Positions 52,567 to 61,778 are shown, counted from the stretch's first letter. The stretch is 64,000 bases of DNA from Cupriavidus sp. P-10 (GCF_003402535.2 NZ_AP025173.1:248001-312000), one strand, 5' to 3'. Numbers and translations: made by a program. The notes: a model not told the origin generated them from the sequence alone.

Positions 52567-52648
52567 CAAGGGCGAACAACCTGCCCGCGGCGCCCCGTAG
52601 CGATGACTTAGCCGGCCGACCGCGTGCTGCCGGCCGTCTTTCTAGCAA

Positions 52649-53683
52649 TCATCGTCCGGACGGAAGCCGGCCAAGGACCGCCCCAACCAGTCCTTTCCGG
52701 AACAACAGAACGCACAGAATGAAAATGACACCGGTCACGAGCGTCACTGACTCGCCAAGGGATGCGAACCAGTCGATCCCGGTGACATTGGCAAGTCCGG
52801 CACCTATCTCGCCCAGCTTGTTCTCCAGGATCACAATGACGAGCGCACCGGCGACTGGCCCGCTCAACGTCCCCATCCCGCCCACCAGCGTCATCAGGAT
52901 GACTGCCCCCGACATGGTCCAATGGACGTCGGCCAGCGTCGCAAAGCCAAGCACCAGCGCTTTCATCGCTCCCGCCAGTCCCGCCAGCGCGGCCGACAGC
53001 ACGAAGGCCATCAGCTTGAAGCGGTCTGTACTGTAGCCCAGCGAGATGGCGCGACTCTCGTTCTCCTTGACCGCCTGGAGGAGCTGGCCAAACGGGGAAC
53101 TGACTATGCGGGCAATCAGCACCATCGCTGCGACAAAGACGGCGACAACGACATAGTAGAAGCTGACATCCGATGACAGGTCGATCACCCCGAACAACGC
53201 GCCGCGCGGAACGCCTTGCAAGCCGTCCTCGCCGCCCGTTTGCGGTGTCTGCAGGCAAATGAAAAAGAACATCTGTGCCAGCGCGAGCGTGATCATGGCG
53301 AAGTAGATGCCCTGGCGGCGGATTGCCAGCACGCCCATCAGAAATCCAATCGCTACGGCGGTTGCCACGCCGATCAGCAGGCTGACCTCCGTCGTGACAT
53401 GCCAGTTCTTGATCGCATACCCGGCTATGTAGCCCGCGCCGCCGAACAAGGCGGCATGGCCGAACGACAGCAAGCCGGTGTAGCCGAGCAGCAGGTTGAA
53501 TGCCGCGGCAAACAGCGCAAAGCACAGGATCTTCATCACGAAGACCGGATAGAAGCCAAGATGGGGCGCCAGCAACAGCAGTGCAACCAGCACGATGGAG
53601 ATGTATGCCGGCGCCCGGCTTCGCACCAACGCGTCCCCACCGGCCGCCGAGGTCACCGTTGAAGGGAGAGAGAATTCGGTCAT
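52649..53683 (-). CDS. branched-chain-type ABC importer permease (LivM-like), system 2
   Basis: The 344-residue permease has ALFAAAFNLLLGYTGLLSFG, GHAALFGGAGYIAG and coupling loop VKENESRAISLGYSTDRFKL. It is related to, but clearly different from, LivM of system 1. The start at 53683 overlaps the LivH-like stop by one base. A longer frame upstream overlaps LivH and is not real. It is the last gene of the SBP-G-F-H-M operon, convergent with the alicyclic-acid operon. Confidence 0.92.
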   Translation of the reverse strand: MTEFSLPSTVTSAAGGDALVRSRAPAYISIVLVALLLLAPHLGFYPVFVMKILCFALFAAAFNLLLGYTGLLSFGHAALFGGAGYIAGYAIKNWHVTTEVSLLIGVATAVAIGFLMGVLAIRRQGIYFAMITLALAQMFFFICLQTPQTGGEDGLQGVPRGALFGVIDLSSDVSFYYVVVAVFVAAMVLIARIVSSPFGQLLQAVKENESRAISLGYSTDRFKLMAFVLSAALAGLAGAMKALVLGFATLADVHWTMSGAVILMTLVGGMGTLSGPVAGALVIVILENKLGEIGAGLANVTGIDWFASLGESVTLVTGVIFILCVLLFRKGLVGAVLGRLPSGR

Positions 53684-54570
53684 CACTTTTCCTTGCCAAA
53701 CAGCCCCGCCGGACGAAGCAGCAGGACAATCACCATTACAACAAAGACCACCGTTGACGACGCTTCCGGGTAGACCACCTTGGTCAGCCCCTCGATCACG
53801 CCCAGGCCCAGACCGGTGACGATGGCGCCGAGGATCGAGCCCATTCCACCGATCACTACAACTGCAAACACCACGATGATCAGGTTCTGTCCCATCAGCG
53901 GCGACACCTGGATCACCGGCGCGGCCAGCACCCCGGCGAACGCAGCCAGTGCCACGCCGAAGCCGTAGGTCAGGGTGACCATCAGCGGCACATTGACGCC
54001 GAACGCCTCGACGACCTTGGGGTTCTCGGTGCCCGCACGCAGGTAGGCGCCCAGCTTGGTCTTCTCGATCACGAACCACGTGCCCAGGCAGACCGTGATG
54101 GAAGCCACCACGACCCAGGCGCGATAGTTCGGCAGGTGCATAAAGCCAACGTCGGTAGCGCCCTGCAGCAGCTCGGGCGCGGAGTAAGGCTGGCCCGAGA
54201 CGCCGTAGATTGACCGGAACACGCCTTCGATCACCAGCGTAATACCCAGCGTGAGCAGCAGACCGTAAATATGGTCTAGCTTGTAGATCCAGCGCAGCAT
54301 CGTCTTTTCGATCAGCACGCCCAACAAGCCGATGACCAGGGGCGACAGCAGCAGCATTGCCCAGTAGCTCAGCCCGACGTACTCCATGCCGGCCCACGCC
54401 AGCAGAGCGCCCAGCATGAACAGCGCACCGTGCGCGAAGTTGATCACGTTGAGCAATCCAAAGATCACCGCCAACCCCAAGCTTAGCATTGCGTAGAACG
54501 CGCCATTCGCCAGGCCGAGCAGCAACTGCGACATCAAAGCCGGCAGGGGAATTCCAAAATCAAGGTTCAT
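53683..54570 (-). CDS. branched-chain-type ABC importer permease (LivH-like), system 2
   Basis: The 295-residue LivH-type permease has MSQLLLGLANGAFYAMLSLG, LAVIFGLLNVINFAHGALFM, SPLMGQNLIIVVFAVVVIGG and MGSILGAIVTGLGLGVIEGL. It lies 14 bp after the LivF-like gene. With the LivM-like protein it forms the inner-membrane channel. Confidence 0.93.
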   Translation of the reverse strand: MNLDFGIPLPALMSQLLLGLANGAFYAMLSLGLAVIFGLLNVINFAHGALFMLGALLAWAGMEYVGLSYWAMLLLSPLVIGLLGVLIEKTMLRWIYKLDHIYGLLLTLGITLVIEGVFRSIYGVSGQPYSAPELLQGATDVGFMHLPNYRAWVVVASITVCLGTWFVIEKTKLGAYLRAGTENPKVVEAFGVNVPLMVTLTYGFGVALAAFAGVLAAPVIQVSPLMGQNLIIVVFAVVVIGGMGSILGAIVTGLGLGVIEGLTKVVYPEASSTVVFVVMVIVLLLRPAGLFGKEK

Positions 54571-54584
54571 TGCACTTCCCCTCG

Positions 54585-55310
54585 TTACACGCCGAGCAGC
54601 TCATTGAGCACCGGCATCTTGTCCTGCAGCTCGTCGGCGGCAAAGCGCTCGACGATCGCGCCGTGCTCCATCAGGTAGAAGCGGTCGGCCAGCGGCGCGG
54701 CGAATCGGAAATTCTGCTCCACCATTACCACCGTGTAGCCCTTCTTCTTGAGCATCAAGATCATGCGCGCCAGGGCCTGCACAATCACAGGCGCCAGCCC
54801 TTCCGAGATCTCGTCAAGCAGGAGCAGGTTCGCCCCGGTACGCAAGATCCGGCCCACGGCAAGCATCTGCTGTTCACCGCCGGAGAGGCGCGTGCCCTGG
54901 CTCTGCTTGCGCTCCATCAGGTTCGGGAACATGTCGTAGATCTCGGCCTTGCTCATGCCTTTTCCCGCATTGGCGCTCTTGAGTTCCGGCGGCAGCAGCA
55001 GGTTCTCTTCGCAGGACAGGCTTGAGAAGATCGCCCGCTCTTCGGGACAGTAGCCAATGCCGTAGTGCGCGATCTTGTGTGTCGGCAGGCCGATGGTTTC
55101 GTGGCCGTTGACCTTGATCGATCCCTTGCGCGTACCGGTGAGTCCCATGATCGCGCGCAGCGTTGTCGTGCGCCCGGCACCATTGCGCCCAAGCAGCGTG
55201 ACCACTTCGCCACGATTGACGGTCAGGTCCACACCATGCAGGATGTGCGACTCGCCGTACCAGGCATGCAGGTCCCTGATCTCGAGGGCCGGGGTGTTGT
55301 CGTTTGCCAT
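54585..55310 (-). CDS. branched-chain-type ABC importer ATPase (LivF-like), system 2, Walker A Lys replaced by Arg
   Basis: The 241-residue ABC ATPase has Walker A GRNGAGRTTT, with Arg47 where nearly all P-loop ATPases have Lys; the codon reads CGC on the coding strand. Signature RLSGGEQQMLAVGRILR and Walker B LLLLDEISEGLAP are normal. Lys-to-Arg usually weakens ATP hydrolysis, so the LivG partner may drive transport. ATG 55310 (MANDNTPAL) is the family start. It is 13 bp after LivG. Confidence 0.92.
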   Translation of the reverse strand: MANDNTPALEIRDLHAWYGESHILHGVDLTVNRGEVVTLLGRNGAGRTTTLRAIMGLTGTRKGSIKVNGHETIGLPTHKIAHYGIGYCPEERAIFSSLSCEENLLLPPELKSANAGKGMSKAEIYDMFPNLMERKQSQGTRLSGGEQQMLAVGRILRTGANLLLLDEISEGLAPVIVQALARMILMLKKKGYTVVMVEQNFRFAAPLADRFYLMEHGAIVERFAADELQDKMPVLNELLGV

Positions 55311-55323
55311 TACTTTTTCCCCC

Positions 55324-56094
55324 TCAATGCGCGCCTTGCAGCTCGGCGTCGGCCGTACCCATGTAGGCTTCCATGACGCGCGAATCCTTCGAGACTTCGG
55401 CGTAAGGGCCCTCGGCCAGAATCGCACCGCGTTGCAGTACGGTGATCTTGTCGGCAATCGACGACACGACATTCATGTTGTGCTCGACCATCAGGATCGT
55501 GCGGCCGGCAGAAACCTGCTTGATCAGCTGGGTCACGCGATCCACGTCCTCATGGCCCATGCCCTGCGTCGGCTCATCGAGCAGCATCAGTTCCGGCTCC
55601 ATCGCGAGGGTGGTCGCGATCTCGAGCGCACGCTTGCGGCCGTAAGGCAGGTTGACAGTGATGGTCTCGGCGAACTCGGTCAGCCCGACTTGTTCGAGCA
55701 AATCCATCGCGCGGGCATTTAGCACGTCGAGCGAACGCTTGCTGCGCCAGAACTGGTAGGCAGTACCCAGTTGACGCTGCAGGCCGATGCGTACGTTCTC
55801 GCGTACGGTCAGGTGCGGGAACACCGCGGAAATCTGAAACGAGCGGATCACGCCCCGCCGCGCAATCTGCGCTGGCTTTTCGCGCGTGATGTCGATGCCG
55901 TTGAACAGAATGGTGCCGGCGGTCGGCTCCAGGAACTTGGTCAGCAGGTTGAAGCAGGTGGTCTTGCCCGCGCCGTTCGGCCCGATCAAGGCGTGGATCG
56001 AGCCGCGGCGTACATTCAGGTCGACTTCACTGACGGCAGTAAAGCCTCTGAATGACTTGGACAACCGCTGCGTCTGCAGAATGAAATCCGGCAT
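55324..56094 (-). CDS. branched-chain-type ABC importer ATPase (LivG-like), system 2
   Basis: The 256-residue ABC ATPase has a normal Walker A (IGPNGAGKTTCFNLLTKFLE), Q-loop RSFQISAVFPHLTVRENVRI, signature NLPYGRKRALEIATTLAMEP and Walker B LMLLDEPTQGMGHED. The signature PYGRKR is a LivG-type variant of SGGQQ. It lies 136 bp after the binding-protein gene. It would supply the intact ATP site for system 2. Confidence 0.93.
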   Translation of the reverse strand: MPDFILQTQRLSKSFRGFTAVSEVDLNVRRGSIHALIGPNGAGKTTCFNLLTKFLEPTAGTILFNGIDITREKPAQIARRGVIRSFQISAVFPHLTVRENVRIGLQRQLGTAYQFWRSKRSLDVLNARAMDLLEQVGLTEFAETITVNLPYGRKRALEIATTLAMEPELMLLDEPTQGMGHEDVDRVTQLIKQVSAGRTILMVEHNMNVVSSIADKITVLQRGAILAEGPYAEVSKDSRVMEAYMGTADAELQGAH

Positions 56095-56230
56095 AACAGG
56101 AGCAAAGCCAATCTGGAGAAAAAGGAAGCGTCTTCCGCGCGGCCGGGGCGACGCAGCGGCCGTGGAAAGACGCCCGGAGAGTGCGTAGAAGCGTGGCCAG
56201 CTGCCTGGCCACCTCAAGTTCCCTAGTGCG

Positions 56231-57430
56231 TCAGCCCTTGAGCGGACAGGCGCTCTTTTCCAGTGGCTCGAAGGCCTTGTCCTTGGGGATGATCTTGCGG
56301 ATCTTCAGCAGGTCCCATTCGCCCTTGGACTCAGACGGCTTCTTGGCTTCAGCCAGGTACATGTCATGCGCCATCAGCCCGTTTGCCAGAATGCGGCCGT
56401 CCTTGGCAAAGAAGTCATTGACCGGCGTCGCGCGCATCTTCGCCATGACCTTGTCGGGGTCCGCGCTACCTGCCGCCTGTACCGCCTTCAGGTAGTGCGT
56501 CACCGCGGAGTACATACCGGCCTGAACCATGGTCGGCATCATCTTGGTCTGTGCGAAGAACTTCTTGCCAAAAGCGCGGGTCTCGTCGTTGTAGTCCCAG
56601 TAGAATGCCGTGGTGAACTGCAGTCCCTGCGCCGCCTTCAGGCCCATGCCTTTCAGGTCGCTATCGAAAATCAGCAGCGGCGCCACCACCTGCTTGCCAG
56701 TCCCGAGTCCGAACTCCGAAGCCTGGCGAACCGCATTCTGTGTATCGCGTCCCGCGTTGGCCAATGCAATCACCTGCGCATTTGACGCCTGTGCCTGCAG
56801 CAGGAACGATGCGAAGTCCGATGCCGCAAGCGGATGGCGGACCTTGCCGGCAACCTTCCCGCCCAGCTGCTCCACCACATTGATGGCATTCGACTCGAGC
56901 GAATGGCCGAATGCATAGTCGGCGGTGATGAAGAACCAGTCCTTCTTGCCTTCTTCCAGGATTGCGCGTGCCGTGCCGTTTGCCAGCGCGTAGGTGTTGT
57001 ACACGTAGTGAATACCGTAAGGCGAGCACTGCTTGCCCGTCAGTTCCGTAGTGGCGGAACCCGCGAAGATCGTGATCTTCTTTTTGCTCTCGCCAAGTTT
57101 CTGCAGCGCCAGCGCCGAGGCCGAGTCGGTGGACTCGATGATCATTTCGACGTTGTTCCGGTCATACCACTCCCGGGCACGGGTGGAAGCAATATCGACC
57201 TTGTTCTGGTAGTCGGCACCCAACACCTCGATGGGCCGGTCCAGAACCTTACCGCCGAAGTCCTGAACCGCCATCTTGACGGCTGCGATACCGCCAGGAC
57301 CGCCGATGCCGGAATAGACCCCGGACATATCTACCAAGGCGCCGATGCGGAATGGCTCCGCGGCGGAAGCCAACTGGCAAATCGCCGTCAGTGCGGCGAG
57401 TGCGCCGAAGCGCAGTGCGGGTGCATTCAT
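56231..57430 (-). CDS. periplasmic substrate-binding protein of Liv-type ABC system 2
   Basis: The 399-residue protein has a signal peptide (FGALAALTAICQLASA, cut near residue 23) and type I periplasmic-binding fold blocks FRIGALVDMSGVYSGIGGPG, FITADYAFGHSLESNAINVV and LIFDSDLKGMGLKAAQGLQF. GGAG lies 6 bases before ATG 57430. Binding proteins with this opening are common beside aromatic-acid pathways. Its position next to the alicyclic-acid operon makes the acid substrate a plausible cargo. Confidence 0.93.
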   Translation of the reverse strand: MNAPALRFGALAALTAICQLASAAEPFRIGALVDMSGVYSGIGGPGGIAAVKMAVQDFGGKVLDRPIEVLGADYQNKVDIASTRAREWYDRNNVEMIIESTDSASALALQKLGESKKKITIFAGSATTELTGKQCSPYGIHYVYNTYALANGTARAILEEGKKDWFFITADYAFGHSLESNAINVVEQLGGKVAGKVRHPLAASDFASFLLQAQASNAQVIALANAGRDTQNAVRQASEFGLGTGKQVVAPLLIFDSDLKGMGLKAAQGLQFTTAFYWDYNDETRAFGKKFFAQTKMMPTMVQAGMYSAVTHYLKAVQAAGSADPDKVMAKMRATPVNDFFAKDGRILANGLMAHDMYLAEAKKPSESKGEWDLLKIRKIIPKDKAFEPLEKSACPLKG

Positions 57431-57722
57431 GGATGTCTCCAATCGTTCGTTATCATGACGGACAGCGTTTTCCTCGAACACATTCACCGTCCATACCCGC
57501 TATCTGCAACTTCGGTGCCAGGTCCAATTACGTCCGTTTTAGCCATAAATATGCCCTTGGAGGTGTATTCGCCCCCCGCTGAGTACACTCGTGCCTGCGA
57601 ACATGTATTTACCGAAGACAGTCCCAAGGCAGGCCATCGGCTACAAGTCCGGCATGCAAACCTTCTGCAAGCGCACAGCAGCGAACTCTCCTTGAAGCAG
57701 TTCTTGAAATTTTGATAGATCC

Positions 57723-57899
57723 GTGCAGCCAGGTTCCCTCGAAGCTCTCTGAGAAGCCTGTGAGTTCATCGTACTGGCAGCCGGCGGCGATCGCGTCGGA
57801 AGCCGCCTCGGCGCACAGCATGCCGCTCTTGATGGCGGCGTGACTGCCCTTGAGGCGCGCCGCATTCAGAAAGCCGGCGTCGCAACCGACGAGTGCGCC
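57723..57899 (-). pseudogene. fragment of electron-transfer-flavoprotein:ubiquinone oxidoreductase gene
   Basis: A minus-strand reading gives GALVGCDAGFLNAARLKGSH and AAIKSGMLCAEAASDAIAAG up to SFEGTWLH. This matches the GCDAGFLNxPKIKGTHTAMKSGM block and following helix of ETF-QO. Only about 60 residues of the normal 430-600 remain; both sides lack ETF-QO sequence. The upstream end stops at the point where a Bug-receptor fragment begins in the other orientation. It is non-functional. An intact copy is expected elsewhere in the genome. Confidence 0.8.
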
Positions 57900-58350
57900 G
57901 TACGATCCTTTCAAGGACTTCGCCTACCTCACCGTTGCCGTGCAGGCGCCCAACGTCCTTTCGGTGCCAGCAAACTCCCGCTTCAAGACCATTCAGGACA
58001 ACATCGTTTCCTACGAGAAGGCCAATCCCTGAGACGAAGACGTCCGCATCTGCCGGAAACGGGACAAGCGACCATCTCACCGCGGATCTGTTCTGGCAGA
58101 AAGGATCTGTTCTGGCAGAAAACCGGCACAACCGGGATCCACATACGTACATGGGCGGCGCCCCGGCGAAGAACGACCTGCCTGGCGGACAGGTCGACGC
58201 CACCTTCATGAATCTCAATACAGCGGTCCCGCACATCAAGGCAGGCAAGCTGCGCGCTCGCCTATCCTGCCCGACGTGCCGACCATGGAAGAGTCCGTCG
58301 TCAAGGGCGTGACGGTCTACTCCTGGCAAGCGGTTGCTATGTTCCGTTGA
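57898..58350 (+). pseudogene. fragment of a Bug/TctC-type tripartite-transporter binding protein, with frameshifts
   Basis: Three pieces in different frames match the Bug family in order: PYDPFKDFAYLTVAVQAPNV (57898-58029), then SAGNGTSDHLTADLFWQK and MGGAPAKNDLPGGQVDATFM (to about 58255), then LPDVPTMEESVVKGVTVYSW ending at the TGA at 58350. Breaks lie near 58030 (stop and frame change), at a 19-bp tandem duplication (58084-58121), near 58145 (one base missing in the IPY codons) and near 58258. The N-terminal signal and C-terminal part are absent. Bug receptors are greatly expanded in Burkholderiales. Confidence 0.85.
58084..58121 (+). repeat. 19-bp tandem duplication inside the Bug pseudogene
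   Basis: GGATCTGTTCTGGCAGAAA occurs twice in a row (58084-58102 and 58103-58121). Since 19 is not a multiple of three, the duplication shifts the reading frame. Confidence 0.95.
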
Positions 58351-58609
58351 CTAACTCGAGCATGAAGATGCTCGGCACTACATCGCAGTTGCATCGCCTG
58401 ACGGCCGGAAAAGGCTGTATCGCTCAGTGAATCGCTCTGCTCAGCTAGTATCTACATCTGAGCTTCTTTGTGATGCGCCGCCCACTTGCCGGCGGCCGAT
58501 GGGTTCCCGGCGCGCAGGGGCACCGTCGGAGGCTGCAGCCCGCCCGACGCGGAAAACGAACGCGCAGACCTGCCGCCACAGGAAGAAGGTCCGGCGGCGT
58601 GGCGCCGAC

Positions 58610-60271
58610 CTATTTGTCATCGAAGAGCCAACCCACGGGAATCGCCCCGTTGATCTTGACGTCGAGGAGCACAGGCCCCTCGGGGTTCCTGAGCATCGGC
58701 GCTGCCTGTTCCAGGTCCTGCATGCTGCGAATGGTGGCCGTCTGGAAGCCCAAGGCCTCGGCAATCGGCGCAAAGTCGATATCCAGGAAAACCGTCTTTG
58801 CGGTCGGCATGTTCTGCAGCTTGAGGAAGTGGACTTCCGCGCCATAGGCACAGTCGTTCATCAGGATCACGACGAGCGGAATATCTTCCCGAACCACGGT
58901 CTCCAGCTCACCGAGCGTCATCAGCAGGCCACCGTCACCGATCACTAGTACAGTGGTGGCATCGGGTTCGCCGCGCGCGTAACCCAGTGCCGCGCCGATG
59001 CCCAGGCCGATCGAGGCGAAGTCTGTGGCCTGGCGGATGCTGCGTGGATCGGGAACGCTCAAGTAGGGCAACGCCTGCAGGAAATTGCCGGCGTCGTACA
59101 CGACGTTACGGTTGCGCGGCAGGATGTTGTCCAGCGCGAGCGCGGCCGCGCGTGCATCGACGGTTCGGGGGGTGTGCTGCGGCGTGAAGTCCTTGTCCAG
59201 CGTGAAGCTGTCGAGCCAGCTCCGGTAGGACTCGCCGTGGAATTCCTTGATCTCCGGGCGGCGAGCGGGAACCGACTCAAGCAGCGCCTGGGCCGCGAGC
59301 TTTGCATCGGCCACCATGGCCACGTCGGCATCCAGCCAGCGTCCGATGTTGGCGCGGGTGCTGTCGACGTGAATCACGGGCACCTCGGTCGGTATAGCCG
59401 TTCCCATGGAGGTGGTCCGGCCGTTCAGACCGGCGCCGAACGCAAGAATGCAGTCCGCCTGCTCGATCAGCCGGCGTCCGCCGGCATGGGAATAGGAGCC
59501 CACCAGCCCGCAGTCCATCGGGTGGCCTTGGAATAGATCCTTGGCCTTGAGCGTCGTGCTGAGTGCCGCCCCCAGGTGTTCGGCCAGGGCGATCAGGTCT
59601 TCTCGCGCTCCGGCCTCGTAGGCCCCCCAGCCAGCGATGATCAGGGGGCGCTTGCTCGCGGCCAGCAGTGTGGACGCGGCCGCGAGCGCCGTCTTGCGCG
59701 GAGGACGCCTGATTATGGTCGGGGGCGGCGCGAGCGTCGGGGTGGTGGCCGAGAGGTCGACGCTGGCCCGCTGTACGTCGGTTGGCAGCAGCAGTGCCGC
59801 CGCGCCGGCATGGGCGGCACTGACCGCCTGCGCGAGCACCTGGCGGGCGCTATGGGCGTCCCTCGCGACGAAGGGCTCGAGTCCGGCTGAACGCAGCGCG
59901 CCCACGGCGTCGAAGGCCTTCAGGTCGGGGCCACAGCTGTGAGCGGGCGGCCGAAGCGCCGCGTCACCGAAGATCATCAACACCCCCGAACGGCTGCGTT
60001 GCGCATAGGTGGCCGCGTGCATGGAGTTCGCGGCGGCGGGGCCCCGTCCCAGCACCGCGACGCCCAGCTTGCCGGTGGCAGCCGCATAACCGTCGGCCAT
60101 GGCGATCGCGGTGTTCTCATGTCGGCTGCCATGGAACTGAATGCCTATGGAGTCCAGGGTTGCGACGAAGAGTGCCGTATCGTCGCTAATCAAGCCGAAC
60201 GCGACCTCCACGCCCATCGTCTTGATGTCCTGAGCCAATGCCTCATACACGGGCACGAGTTTCTGAGTCAA
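58610..60271 (-). CDS. thiamine-diphosphate-dependent enzyme, acetolactate-synthase-like
   Basis: About 553 residues with the three-domain layout of ThDP enzymes. The N-domain has the cofactor-activating Glu in GSRHENTAIAMADGYAAATG, the middle domain is about 200-330 (PLIIAGWGAYEAGAREDLIA), and the C-domain has the metal/ThDP motif VIGDGGLLMTLGELETVVRE followed by VVILMNDCAYGAEVHFLKL. It may be a decarboxylase, carboligase or oxidase; the sequence does not say which. I prefer a TTG start at 60271, 8 bases after a good GGAGG; a GTG nine codons upstream has no ribosome-binding site. Confidence 0.88.
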   Translation of the reverse strand: MTQKLVPVYEALAQDIKTMGVEVAFGLISDDTALFVATLDSIGIQFHGSRHENTAIAMADGYAAATGKLGVAVLGRGPAAANSMHAATYAQRSRSGVLMIFGDAALRPPAHSCGPDLKAFDAVGALRSAGLEPFVARDAHSARQVLAQAVSAAHAGAAALLLPTDVQRASVDLSATTPTLAPPPTIIRRPPRKTALAAASTLLAASKRPLIIAGWGAYEAGAREDLIALAEHLGAALSTTLKAKDLFQGHPMDCGLVGSYSHAGGRRLIEQADCILAFGAGLNGRTTSMGTAIPTEVPVIHVDSTRANIGRWLDADVAMVADAKLAAQALLESVPARRPEIKEFHGESYRSWLDSFTLDKDFTPQHTPRTVDARAAALALDNILPRNRNVVYDAGNFLQALPYLSVPDPRSIRQATDFASIGLGIGAALGYARGEPDATTVLVIGDGGLLMTLGELETVVREDIPLVVILMNDCAYGAEVHFLKLQNMPTAKTVFLDIDFAPIAEALGFQTATIRSMQDLEQAAPMLRNPEGPVLLDVKINGAIPVGWLFDDK

Positions 60272-60659
60272 TTTATCTACCTCCAACGATTGCCACACAC
60301 TGCTGCCTGGGCCAGAAGGCCGTGGGTTTCAGTATCGAATGCTTGGTACAGCAACTTGCGTGTGCCACGCGATGACCACGGTGAATCTGTTGGACACTCT
60401 TTGCATCCCAGCCTATGGCGTGCGAGGCAGTGTATTCCGTGAACACAACCTGTCCATGTCGCGGACATGAAGTCGCCATGCGTGTCGCTGCCGCTTCAGG
60501 TCATCAGCACACGGCCCGAGCTGATCGATGCTCGCGCTTCCGGTGCGAGCGCGTGCGCCCGATCCATGAGGCTCTTGATCAAGCCCCCATCCCGCATGCT
60601 CGATACCAAACGCCCCGCTCGCCGAATGAGTAGCGGGGCGTTTCGGCAAAGGCGCTGGC
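60272..60659. other. 388-bp gap between the binding-protein gene and the ThDP-enzyme gene
   Basis: Both neighbours are on the minus strand. The region holds the terminator of the binding-protein gene (60608-60643) and presumably the promoter of the ThDP-enzyme gene. No other feature is seen. Confidence 0.5.
60608..60643. terminator. terminator hairpin after the LivK-type gene
   Basis: A perfect 12-bp stem (AAACGCCCCGCT and its complement) with a 12-base loop lies 17 bp beyond the stop of the minus-strand binding-protein gene. The arms start with AAA and end with TTT, so it can act in both directions. Confidence 0.8.
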
Positions 60660-61778
60660 TCAGTTGACAGCTGTCTTCGTGGCATCCTTATGCCAGGTGA
60701 AGACCACGAACTGGAACGACTTCAGGTCGCCCTGGGCATCGTATTCGACCTTGCCGATCGGGGTCTGGAAGGTCTTCTGGTGCATGAAGGCCGCAACCTT
60801 GGCGGGATCGGTGCTCTTGGTTTCACTGATCGCATCGGCGATGATCTTCACGCCCGCGTATGCGGACATCTGGAACGGACCATTGACGTCACGCTTCTTG
60901 TCGGCAAAGGCCTTGACAAGCGCAGCATTGGCCGGATCGGCCGAGAAATTGGCCGGCAGCGTCACCAGCATACCCTCGGAGGCCGCTCCGCCAATCGATG
61001 TCACATCCTTGTTGCCCACGCCCTCCGGTCCCATGAAGGTTGCCTTCACGCTCTGCTCCCGCGCCTGGCGCAGCAGCAGCCCCATTTCGGGGTGGTAGCC
61101 GCCGAAGTAGACGAAGTCCACACCCTGCGACTTGAGCTTGGTGATGATGGCCGAGTAGTCGGTATCACCTGCATTGAGGCCCTCGAACAGAACCACCGGT
61201 ACCTTGGCAGCATCCAGCTCTTTTTTCACCGCAGCAGCAATGCCCTGACCATAGGACTGCTTGTCGTGCAGCACGGCCACCTTCTTGGGCTTGACCTTGG
61301 CGATGATGTACTGGGCGGCGACAGGCGCCTGCTGGTCGTCACGGCCGATGGTGCGGAAGATGAGCTTGCGCTTCTTGCCCTCGGTGATTTGCGGCGCAGT
61401 GGCAGTCGGAGTCACCATCACAACGCCTTCGTTCTCGTAGATCTCGGAAGTCGGGATAGTCGAGCCGGAGCAGACATGTCCGATGACGAACTTGATGCCC
61501 TGGCTCACGATCTTGTTCGCCACTGCTACGGCCTGCTTCGGTTCGCAGGCATCGTCCATGATGACAGGTTCGAGCTTGTTCCCACCGGCTCCGCCAGCGG
61601 CATTGATCAGTTCGATAGCGGTCAGGGCTCCGGCTTTGATCATGTCGCCGTTCTGGGCCATGGGACCGTTCATGGGGCCGGCAATGGCAATTTTGACCGT
61701 CTGGGCCTGTGCCGACAGGCCAAGGAAGGTCAACACAACTGCCGTCCCGATCGAGCGAAGGTTCTTTGTGGATTTCAT
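60660..61778 (-). CDS. LivJ/LivK-type periplasmic amino-acid-binding protein (orphan)
   Basis: The 372-residue protein has a signal peptide (TAVVLTFLGLSAQA, cut after about residue 25), then TVKIAIAGPMNGPMAQNGDM, IKFVIGHVCSGSTIPTSEIY with the LivJ/K Cys pair (DDACEPKQ and GHVCSGS), and LHDKQSYGQGIAAAVKKEL. Length and motifs fit true Leu/Ile/Val-binding proteins more closely than the other two binding proteins here. AGGAG lies upstream of ATG 61778. No permease gene adjoins it, so it probably feeds a Liv channel encoded elsewhere. A 28-codon ORF precedes it. Confidence 0.94.
   Translation of the reverse strand: MKSTKNLRSIGTAVVLTFLGLSAQAQTVKIAIAGPMNGPMAQNGDMIKAGALTAIELINAAGGAGGNKLEPVIMDDACEPKQAVAVANKIVSQGIKFVIGHVCSGSTIPTSEIYENEGVVMVTPTATAPQITEGKKRKLIFRTIGRDDQQAPVAAQYIIAKVKPKKVAVLHDKQSYGQGIAAAVKKELDAAKVPVVLFEGLNAGDTDYSAIITKLKSQGVDFVYFGGYHPEMGLLLRQAREQSVKATFMGPEGVGNKDVTSIGGAASEGMLVTLPANFSADPANAALVKAFADKKRDVNGPFQMSAYAGVKIIADAISETKSTDPAKVAAFMHQKTFQTPIGKVEYDAQGDLKSFQFVVFTWHKDATKTAVN

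Noticed and set aside
52608..52642. Terminator between the convergent catabolic operon and ABC system 2
   Set aside because: GCCGGCCG occurs twice followed by TCTTTC, but because CGGCCG is self-complementary and the loop is long, a stable single hairpin is not clear. Suggestive only.
60351..60366. Sigma-54-like sequence TGGTACAGCAACTTGC
   Set aside because: The GG to GC spacing is 11, not 10, and it points away from the nearest gene start.
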